The notes under the pieces are model-generated. The model saw only the letters and a program-made list of their open reading frames with translations, had not been told where the DNA came from and did not search any database. The translations under genes were made by a program, and so were the position numbers. This document shows, piece after piece, positions 56,084 through 64,000 of a DNA stretch of 64,000 bases (position 1 is the first letter of the stretch; every line of letters begins with the position of its first letter). Origin of the DNA: Haliotis asinina (taxonomy: Eukaryota > Mollusca > Gastropoda > Lepetellida > Haliotidae); contig NC_090291.1 of NCBI RefSeq assembly GCF_037392515.1, positions 31,172,001 to 31,236,000 of the forward strand, read 5' to 3'.

Positions 56084-57345
56084 TGTAGCAGTGATGAAAT
56101 AGTAGAGTTATAATTCTCTATATATCATGTACTTATTTAACAAACGCTTGAATCAATTTCCCACTTGTGTTTTAAGGATGTCATTATGTTATGGTTGTGG
56201 TCATTTTAATATAAGTTATAAAATGCAAATAAAAAAAAATATATATAGATAAAAGAAAACAGTTCATAAAAAGGTTTTAGGTGGTAGTATTTTTTAGATT
56301 ATTCAGTTTATTTGTGGTAAAAGAGTTCATAAAGTATCTTGATGGCACAGGTAGCATTTCATGAGAAATGCTTTTATTCTGAGATTTCTTATATAAGTCA
56401 AGGATGTCAGACAAGGCTCATAGTTCAAGGGGTTGTGTCATGTCAGGTCATGTCAGGTCATGACACTAGCAATTGTTTATCATGTGAGCACGTATGCTGA
56501 TTTATGATTGGTTGATTGGCAAACAGTGGGTTCCACATGTTGCACCTGAGCAATTAACCTTCACTTCACATTGGGATACAGAGATAGACAGGTGAGCCAT
56601 TTTTTCGTTGACGTGGCATTTTTACAGTGCTTGTTGGTATGGGTGAGGCGGGAATTATCATCTAATTCATAGTGAAACATTGTAGCACTTTTTAACTGTA
56701 ATTGTGTTCTAATTGTAGTTGAATTAGCATTAATAAATCTGTAATATTTATATAAACGTAACATTATCTTTACAAACTTGTAGTTACTTTTCAGACTAAA
56801 TTGTTCTACTTCATGATACAATTCTTTGCACATTATCATTGCCCAATAGGCGATTTGTGACTGAATTTCTGTACTGTTTGTGTACTACAGACTGTAGCGA
56901 TTGCCATGTGGTTGGGGAGGACGGCGCCATGTGCTCGATAGGCTGTATACCATATATATGTGAGTGCATGTCTGAGTATTTTGTTTCATGATATTAAGCT
57001 GTATTACTCTTGGTTTTATCTTTTTATGTACTGTGAGAATATGTATACTATTATGTGATATTTTAGAGGGCATTTGTACAACAAGGCAATGAAATGAAAT
57101 TCGTTGTAGTTTCAGTCTAAATCCAGTGTATTTGACATAATGTACTAAGTGTAACTTTTATTTCACATAATGTAAAGGCTGACATGTGATACGTTGAAAT
57201 GTCATAATTGCCTAAATGTTTCAGGGCAATAAATAGTTGAAACTTGAAACTATCAGTATCCAACTGGATCCACTAGAATAAACAACTGAACCCCAGACAG
57301 CGCCTTATTCGTCATTCGCTCCGGCGGAAAAAAGCTATTATAACT
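56084..57345 (+). repeat. 5' LTR
   Basis: Begins TGTAGCAGTG. The start is fixed by the repeat at 63698. The end is estimated from the primer-binding-like TGGAGCCCCCAGTGAGG that follows. Contains an AATAAA near 57228. Confidence 0.8.
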
Positions 57346-57363
57346 TGGAGCCCCCAGTGAGGA
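57346..57363 (+). other. Probable primer-binding site
   Basis: TGGAGCCCCCAGTGAGGA directly after the LTR. TGGxGCC is the usual start of such sites. The tRNA is not identified. Confidence 0.5.
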
Positions 57364-58083
57364 TCCAGTGACATGGCTAAGCAGTCCACTAGCCACCACA
57401 TGTCGTCTGTCTGCGCAACATGTGATCGTCTGTAGAAGATTTGGGTGAGAACTTTCTCATACTTTTGTGCACCTGAATAGAACTGTAAACACTACATTTG
57501 TGCATAAGACGATCCACCAGTCTGAAGTGTCAGAGGAAACTGTGTCCCAGGCCTTGATGGCTACATGAACTTTTGAAGTTTAATCATGTGAAGTATATAC
57601 ACGAATTGTGAATTACTTTTATTTAACATATTGGATATTTACATCCATTGTTTATAATTTTACCTTTTTTTGGGTTCACCTATTTTCATAGGTACATTTG
57701 CCCAATGATATAAATATTTTAGCAATTTTTATACTTTATGTACCTGTTTATGTGAATGAATATTTGACAGTGCAGTGAAGGCATGCAGTGATGGGCAATT
57801 ATTGAGTTTGTGTGATGAAATCTACTATCCACATGCACACACACCTGACATAAGCTAGGTCAATTTGCGTAAGCTAGGTCAATTTGTCAAAGTAATAACA
57901 TCTATCGTATATAGTTGGTATCCTTGCCTTTCTGGTATTGGTTTGGACTGTGGAAGTTTCATGTCAGGATTGCTTGCCTGTCTGTCTCTGGGTCTTCTTT
58001 GTTGCACCCCAAGTTTACTCCTTCACCTTTCACCCCTGTAGTTGCATTGCTGATAGACTTATCCTCTTTGTAGTTGGGTTTTC

Positions 58084-59433
58084 TTGTCTTGTGGAACTGG
58101 TGGTTCTAGTGGTGCCGATATGGCTCATAAGATAGAACAGGATCATAAGTTGATAGAGGAGTTAGAGTCAAAAGATATACCGCCTTTCGAGGATGGGGAT
58201 GAAGGTGAATCTAATGTTCTACTTTTAGGTCAGGCTCTTAAGTCAATGGGTGTAACATCAAAGGTGAATAGTGCTGAGGAGTTGCAGGATTTGATGGTGT
58301 CTTATTTGCAATCAGTCGGTAAATTGTCAAGTAAGGAGCCGGAAGGTGTTCCAGGGAATGTTCCCAGTGGTATACCAACGGATTCTGTGTCATGGAATAA
58401 GGGTGTTAACTTTCAGAGTCATCAAGGTCCTAGTCAGTTCCCTGCCATGCCAGGTCACATTCCTCGTCTGTCATTGTTCTTTGGTGAATCAGGTAAAGGA
58501 GAAGCTTCCTATGATCTGTGGGTATACGAAGTCAATTGTCTTCTAGCAGAGAAAACTTACCCTAAGAATATCATATTTGAGGCTGTTCGGCGTTCACTGA
58601 AGGGCAAGGCCGGCAAAGTGGCTTCACTCTTAGGATCACGTGCCAGTTTAGAGACCGTGTTGAACAAGTTACAGAGTGTTTATGGGACATGTGAGGAAAG
58701 TGAATCCCTTATGGCAAGCTTCTACAGTGCTAAGCAATTACCAGATGAAGATGTAACCACATGGGGCTGTAGGCTAGAGGATCTTTATGCCAAGGCTACT
58801 CAGAATAGTAATCCTTCAATAGATGAAATCAATCAAGCCCTCAAAAGTGTCTTTTGGCAAGGACTTAAGCCAGCTCTTAAGGATATTTCTGGTCACAAGT
58901 ATGATTCCATTCAAGACTTTGACAAGTTTCGGGTTGCAATACGGAGGTTGGAACATGAGCTGAGTCAAAGGAATCCCCCTGACGGTTCTAAGAAACCTCA
59001 TCCGGCTAAGATGGCTTATCAAAAACCCTCTGAGATGCAAGAATTAAAAGATATGGTTAAGGAATTGTCTGCAGAGTTAACCAATATCAAGAAACAGATG
59101 ACAAAACCCCATAGTAGCCCTCCTGTTCGAGGTAATATAGGTGGTGGCAACTCAAGGAAAGGCAGATATAACCCCAATGTAGACAAAGACCTGAATGTTC
59201 GTGGCAAAACAACTTATGATACCCCTTACCTACCATACAAAGGTCGGACTTCACCTGAAGGGAGTTCATTACCAGTTTGTTGGAAATGTGGACAGCTCGG
59301 TCATATTTGGCGTGGATGTAGGATTAATATGGATCATCATCAGCCTTTAAACGGACAGGGACCCATGGGCATGGGCAACTCATGGGTCAGTTCACCACTT
59401 TCTCAAGTAACAAACATTTCCCAGAAGGATTAG
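58084..59433 (+). CDS. gag: gag of the LTR retrotransposon
   Basis: Structural polyprotein, 449 codons from the first ATG; a second ATG at 58123 may be the real start. Central retrotransposon gag region (LSLFFGESGKGEASYDLWVY) and one zinc knuckle, CWKCGQLGHIWRGC, near the C-terminus. The pol frame begins about 50 nt before gag ends, as in family members that express pol by frameshifting. Confidence 0.9.
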   Translation: MSCGTGGSSGADMAHKIEQDHKLIEELESKDIPPFEDGDEGESNVLLLGQALKSMGVTSKVNSAEELQDLMVSYLQSVGKLSSKEPEGVPGNVPSGIPTDSVSWNKGVNFQSHQGPSQFPAMPGHIPRLSLFFGESGKGEASYDLWVYEVNCLLAEKTYPKNIIFEAVRRSLKGKAGKVASLLGSRASLETVLNKLQSVYGTCEESESLMASFYSAKQLPDEDVTTWGCRLEDLYAKATQNSNPSIDEINQALKSVFWQGLKPALKDISGHKYDSIQDFDKFRVAIRRLEHELSQRNPPDGSKKPHPAKMAYQKPSEMQELKDMVKELSAELTNIKKQMTKPHSSPPVRGNIGGGNSRKGRYNPNVDKDLNVRGKTTYDTPYLPYKGRTSPEGSSLPVCWKCGQLGHIWRGCRINMDHHQPLNGQGPMGMGNSWVSSPLSQVTNISQKD

Positions 59434-62400
59434 TTGGGGAATCCAATGAGACATCAGTAGTAGTTTGCAATAAGCCATGCGTAGCTCTACTTGACACAGG
59501 TTCCACAGTTTCTACCATTAGTGAGTCCTTTTACAAGCAGCATCTCTCACATCTTCCACTCCATACTCTTCAAACACTGATAGACATTGAATGTGCAGAT
59601 GGTGGTACTTTGCCATATCTAGGATTCATAGCTGTTGACTTATCAGTCTCAGGGGTTGCGTCGGAAACTATCTTGCAATGTTTGTTACTGGTCGTGCCTG
59701 ACAGTCGCTATAACTATTCTGTACCTATCTTATTAGGAACAAATGTCCTTTCCACTCTCCTGAATAGATGCAAATCTGAGCATGGTCCAAGGTTTCTTCA
59801 ACATGCTAAACTTCATAGCCCATGGTATTTCACTTTTCGAAATATGGTTATCAGAGAGAAGGAACTGGTTAAAAGAAATTGGAGATTAGGACTTGTAAGG
59901 AATGCAGAAGGTAGAAGTATTGTTGTGCCTGCCAATTCACAAGTTGTTCTTCGGGGATCTGTAGACAAGGAGATTTGTTATCCAAAAGTACTTGCTACTT
60001 TTCAGGCAAGTTGTACCTCAACAATACCTGCTGATCTGGATGTATCACCTTCTCTTATGTACTACAAGTATCAGGAGCAAGATCCCGTTGAGGTTCATGT
60101 GTCCAATGTTACAACTCGTACTGTAGTCATACAACCTAGAGCGGTACTTTGTGAACTTCAACCGGTTTCTGTTGAAGACATCAACTTAGATCCCACATTT
60201 GACATGGAAAGTGTACTTAGTAAAATAGAAGTCCACAAGGATAATTTATCTGAAGATCAATTATCAGCAGGACTTAAGGTTATCAAAGATCATATTGATG
60301 TTTTTTCTCATGGAGACTTAGATCTTGGCCATTCAGCTGCGGTTCAACATAGAATCGAATTAGTGGACAACACACCCTTTAAACAGCGCTATCGCAGAAT
60401 TCCCCCATCATTATTTGAGGAGGTAAGAGAACATTTGAAACAGTTGATGGCATGTGGTGTTATTCGAAAATCCCATAGCCCCTGGGCTTCGAATATTGTC
60501 CTATGTCGCAAGAAAAATGGAAAACTTAGGATTTGTGTAGACTTCAGACAGCTCAATAAAGCCACGATTAAGGACAGCTTTGCTTTACCTAGAATAGATG
60601 AAGTACTTGATTGTTTGGCTGGAAGTTCTTACTATTCTAAGTTGGATATGAAATCGGGATATCACCAGGTCGAGATTTCAGAGGAGCACAAGGAGCGCAC
60701 TGCATTTACTGTAGGTCCGCTTGGATTTTTTGAGTACAATAGACTTCCATTTGGCCTCTGCAATAGTCCTGCGACATTTCAGCGATTGATGCAAGATTGT
60801 CTAGGGGACTTACATCTATCTATTTGCGTAATCTACATAGATGACCTGATCATCTTTGCTGAGAGTTTTGAGGAACATCTCCGTAGACTGACCAAAGTAC
60901 TGCAGCGATTGAGAGAATGCAATCTAAAACTAGCCTCGGATAAGTGTGAGTTCTTTAAGGAAAAATGTACTTACATTGGACATGTCATATCCAAGGATGG
61001 TATCGAACCCGATCCTTCCAAAATTGAAACCATTAGAAACTGGCCAAGACCATCAAACCCAGAGGAAGTCAGAAAATTTCTAGGTTTCGCAGGGTATTAT
61101 AGGAAGTTTGTTCATAACTTTTCACAGATATCCAAACCATTGTCTACTGTAATGCCGAAACCAACTGATAAGAAGGGTAAATCAAAAGTGGATTGGATTT
61201 GGGGGGATGCGCAAGAACAAGCATTCATGGAACTTAAGGATAGACTCTCATCACCACCTGTATTGGGATTTTGTGATTACTCACTTCCATTCGAATTGCA
61301 CACGGATGCAAGTCAAAGTGGGTTAGGTGCCGTTCTGTATCAAACCCAAAATGGACACAAGAGAGTTATATCTTATGCCAGTAGAGGATTATCAAAGCCA
61401 GAAAAAAACTATTCAGCCCACAAGTTAGAATTTCTTGCTTTGAAATGGTCAATCACTGAGAAATTTCATGAGTACTTGTATCAAAATGAATTCACCGTCT
61501 TTACAGACAATAATCCTTTGACCTACATTTTAACCACAGCTAAGCTTGACGCGACTGGCCATAGATGGTTGGCGGAGTTAGCAGCTTACAATTTTGACAT
61601 TAAGTACCGGCCTGGAAAATCCAATGTGGATGCAGATGTGTTATCTAGGATTCCAGGATATGCAACAGAGGCAAGTGAAACGATTTCCTCAGAATCTATA
61701 AAGGCCATTTGTCAGTCTGTATCAGCATTTAACTATGTTGAGTGTTTGAGCATGTCACCTGATTCGGTACTTGATAATGAGGCAGGTCAAGATCTGAAGG
61801 CAATGACTCCAAGGGACTGGAGAAAGGAACAACTTCAGGAACAGACTTTGGCTGAAGTCATAACATGGATTAGATTGGCGAAAGCGCCAAAGAAAGGTCA
61901 TGTCACCGGTGAATTTAACTCTTATTTACGGACATTTGAGAATCTGAAACTACGACAAGGTGTTCTTTACAGAATTACAGAAAGTTCTGAAGGCACTAGT
62001 GAACAGCTAGTTATTCCCTCTCATTTGAGGAAACAGGTACTACAAAGCTTACACAATGATATGGGACACTTGGGCAGAGACAAAACACTGTCACTGATTA
62101 GGGAGAGATTCTTTTGGCCCGGAATGGCAAAAGAGACTGAGAGTTGGATTAAGGGATGTGCACGTTGTTTACGCAGGAAATCGAGAACAAGTTCTAAAGC
62201 ACCATTAGTGACTGTACAAACATCATATCCATTAGAACTGGTTGCCATGCATTTCTTGACATTGGAACCTTCCAAAAATAACTTCCAGTACATCTTAGTA
62301 ATTACAGATCACTTTACCAAGTACTCATTAGCTGTTCCTACCAAGAACATGACTGCACGTACGACTGCGGAAGTATTTTTGAACAACTTTGTTTATCAGT

Positions 62401-63662
62401 TTGGTTACCCGGCAAGAATTCATTCTGATCAGGGTGCAAATTTTGAGGGACGACTAATTCAAGAATTGTGTGCAATTACAGGTATGAAGAAGTCACGAAC
62501 AACGCCATATCACCCCATGGGTAATGGGCAATGTGAAAGGTTTAATCGTACTCTTCTCAGCATGTTAGGTACTCTAGAGCCAGATAAGAAGGCAGACTGG
62601 AAAGCACATGTCGCACCTTTGGTTCATGCCTACAATTGTACTCATGAGACGACTGGGTTTTCACCATTCTATTTGATGTACGGTCGACATCCCAGACTAC
62701 CAATTGATTTGGCATTTGGTATTGAGAGACATGCGAAAGAACCACAACAGTCTTATACAAAAGCACTGAAGGAGCGATTACAGAAGTCCTACGACCTTGC
62801 AGCAAAACTTTCCAGGAAATCTAAGCACAGGCAAAAACAAAGTTATGATCAACGGGCACGAGGAGCAAAAGTCATAGTTGGTGACAGAGTGTTGGTAAGA
62901 AAGCTTGCGTTTGAAGGCAAACATAAACTGGCTGATAAATGGGAAAATGAAGCATATGTTGTTGAAGAACAGCCGAATTTAGACATTCCAGTGTATGTGG
63001 TCACTTCAGAAGCTGGAGAAGGAAAGTCAAAAACAATGCACAGAAATCATCTTCTTCCTATTAGCAGTGTTGACATTGACCAGAAGCAGCGTCCGACACC
63101 TAAGCCAAGGAAGGTGTTAAAGACCCAGGGTACTGCTAATCCAACAAGTGAATATTCTCAGTATGATGAGACATGTGTTTTGAACTTAACGGATGCCACA
63201 GAACAGTCAGAAGGTGCCTCAATTCCAGGAACTTCAACAGAGACTAATGACGTGGTAGTATCAGAACCAGGTAATGGCCATAATGAAGACCTGAGTGATT
63301 CTGTGTCCGATGGTGAAGATTCTAGATCAGAGTCTACTGATGAAGCTATCGAGTCAGAAACTGTGACATTATCTCAAGAAAATGCTGAAGAAGATACTAT
63401 AGAGTTGGATGAGAACAGTGCTGTTGTATCCAGTGAAGTACAGATTCACACTGCTAATAACGACCCACGTTGTTCTGGACGACAGAGACGCAAACCAGCA
63501 TGGCATACAAGTGGCGACTTTGTGATGGCACATGCTGTGCGTCCGCCAGAGTGGCTTGAGAAGGCAAGATATTTGGAAGATTTAGCAACGAAGGGCACTT
63601 TTGCACATCTTCCCACTAAAGTGTCTGATGTACTGTTATCAGTCATTCAAGGTCATGGTTAA
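59382..63662 (+). CDS. pol: pol of the LTR retrotransposon
   Basis: Polyprotein of 1,426 codons. Aspartic protease near residue 37 (LLDTGSTVSTIS); reverse transcriptase with LRICVDFRQLNKATI and YIDDLIIFAE; RNase H with LHTDASQSGLGAVLY; integrase with an HHCC finger (H..H, CARCLRRK) and the DDE core (VITDHFTKYS, HSDQGANFEGRL). A GDRVLVRKLAFEGKHKL tail follows, then an acidic Ser/Glu-rich C-terminus. Standard Ty3/gypsy order. Confidence 0.93.
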   Translation: MGQFTTFSSNKHFPEGLVGESNETSVVVCNKPCVALLDTGSTVSTISESFYKQHLSHLPLHTLQTLIDIECADGGTLPYLGFIAVDLSVSGVASETILQCLLLVVPDSRYNYSVPILLGTNVLSTLLNRCKSEHGPRFLQHAKLHSPWYFTFRNMVIREKELVKRNWRLGLVRNAEGRSIVVPANSQVVLRGSVDKEICYPKVLATFQASCTSTIPADLDVSPSLMYYKYQEQDPVEVHVSNVTTRTVVIQPRAVLCELQPVSVEDINLDPTFDMESVLSKIEVHKDNLSEDQLSAGLKVIKDHIDVFSHGDLDLGHSAAVQHRIELVDNTPFKQRYRRIPPSLFEEVREHLKQLMACGVIRKSHSPWASNIVLCRKKNGKLRICVDFRQLNKATIKDSFALPRIDEVLDCLAGSSYYSKLDMKSGYHQVEISEEHKERTAFTVGPLGFFEYNRLPFGLCNSPATFQRLMQDCLGDLHLSICVIYIDDLIIFAESFEEHLRRLTKVLQRLRECNLKLASDKCEFFKEKCTYIGHVISKDGIEPDPSKIETIRNWPRPSNPEEVRKFLGFAGYYRKFVHNFSQISKPLSTVMPKPTDKKGKSKVDWIWGDAQEQAFMELKDRLSSPPVLGFCDYSLPFELHTDASQSGLGAVLYQTQNGHKRVISYASRGLSKPEKNYSAHKLEFLALKWSITEKFHEYLYQNEFTVFTDNNPLTYILTTAKLDATGHRWLAELAAYNFDIKYRPGKSNVDADVLSRIPGYATEASETISSESIKAICQSVSAFNYVECLSMSPDSVLDNEAGQDLKAMTPRDWRKEQLQEQTLAEVITWIRLAKAPKKGHVTGEFNSYLRTFENLKLRQGVLYRITESSEGTSEQLVIPSHLRKQVLQSLHNDMGHLGRDKTLSLIRERFFWPGMAKETESWIKGCARCLRRKSRTSSKAPLVTVQTSYPLELVAMHFLTLEPSKNNFQYILVITDHFTKYSLAVPTKNMTARTTAEVFLNNFVYQFGYPARIHSDQGANFEGRLIQELCAITGMKKSRTTPYHPMGNGQCERFNRTLLSMLGTLEPDKKADWKAHVAPLVHAYNCTHETTGFSPFYLMYGRHPRLPIDLAFGIERHAKEPQQSYTKALKERLQKSYDLAAKLSRKSKHRQKQSYDQRARGAKVIVGDRVLVRKLAFEGKHKLADKWENEAYVVEEQPNLDIPVYVVTSEAGEGKSKTMHRNHLLPISSVDIDQKQRPTPKPRKVLKTQGTANPTSEYSQYDETCVLNLTDATEQSEGASIPGTSTETNDVVVSEPGNGHNEDLSDSVSDGEDSRSESTDEAIESETVTLSQENAEEDTIELDENSAVVSSEVQIHTANNDPRCSGRQRRKPAWHTSGDFVMAHAVRPPEWLEKARYLEDLATKGTFAHLPTKVSDVLLSVIQGHG

Positions 63663-63697
63663 TGTCGAGGACGACATTTTCATTGCCGGGGGTAGTG

Positions 63698-64000
63698 TGT
63701 AGCAGTGATGAAATAGTAGAGTTATAATTCTCTATATATCATGTACTTATTTAACAAACGCTTGAATCAATTTCCCACTTGTGTTTTAAGGATGTCATTA
63801 TGTTATGGTTGTGGTCATTTTAATATAAGTTATAAAATGCAAATAAAAAAAAATATATATAGATAAAAGAAAACAGTTCATAAAAAGGTTTTAGGTGGTA
63901 GTATTTTTTAGATTATTCAGTTTATTTGTGGTAAAAGAGTTCATAAAGTATCTTGATGGCACAGGTAGCATTTCATGAGAAATGCTTTTATTCTGAGATT
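63698..64000 (+). repeat. 3' LTR (cut by the window end)
   Basis: TGTAGCAGTGATGAAATAGT onward matches 56084-56386 with no difference seen. Preceded by GCCGGGGGTAG, a short purine-rich tract. Confidence 0.93.

Larger units (their letters stand above)
56084..64000 (+). mobile_element. Ty3/gypsy-type LTR retrotransposon, running past the window end
   Basis: Fossil-type entry. Layout: 5' LTR (56084 to about 57345), primer-binding region, gag, pol in an overlapping frame, purine-rich stretch, 3' LTR from 63698. Pol order protease, RT, RNase H, integrase is that of Ty3/gypsy (Metaviridae). No envelope frame is seen. Both coding regions look whole. The visible 303 bp of the 3' LTR appear identical to the 5' LTR, so the insertion is young. 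Confidence 0.93.

Overview
The window is animal genomic DNA with large introns, few coding exons and a dense load of decayed transposable elements. Interspersed repeats with AATATTCCAGC cores, 'GAGCCTGACCACCCGATC'-type cores and CACTCACTCA tails match, from memory, repeats that are very abundant in abalone (Haliotis) genomes. Together with the gene content this suggests a gastropod mollusc, most likely an abalone; no database was searched. Three host loci can be supported. (1) 9.1-20.8 kb, plus strand: a nearly complete 13-exon SLC6-type Na+/Cl--dependent transporter of about 610 codons. Exon phases agree everywhere except at the exon 7/8 junction, and two of its twelve introns use GC donors. 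(2) 30.98-41.73 kb, plus strand: two related two-exon genes, each predicted to make a 63-residue secreted peptide, with a possible decayed third copy between them. I do not recognise this family; it is the best candidate here for something undescribed. (3) 48.07-54.74 kb, plus strand: the 5' part of a secreted or membrane mosaic gene (signal peptide plus PAN/Apple-like exon, Sushi/CCP exon, then an exon that may start a galectin-like beta-sandwich). Its next exon is not visible. The space between is mostly mobile DNA. There is a 1.3 kb long-inverted-repeat element at 0.55-1.84 kb; a mariner fossil at 2.6-2.9 kb; a LINE fragment split by two oppositely oriented tRNA-derived SINEs at 6.7-7.9 kb; Tc1-like fossils in SLC6 introns 3 and 9 and at 28.2-28.6 kb; and an almost intact DD34E Tc1-like element at 32.6-33.9 kb with TIRs and a TA target site. 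A compound SINE / LINE 3' end / Penelope-like (RT plus GIY-YIG) block lies at 35.06-37.26 kb, and another LINE fragment at 44.3-45.4 kb. At least four copies of a roughly 175 bp MITE have CAGTGGAAGCTG termini. Several minisatellites are present. The last 8 kb (56.08 kb to beyond the window) is a young-looking Ty3/gypsy LTR retrotransposon whose visible LTR parts look identical. The genes do not form one pathway. SLC6 proteins import amino acids or related osmolytes or transmitters across the plasma membrane. The peptide genes and the PAN/Sushi gene both encode products for the secretory route.
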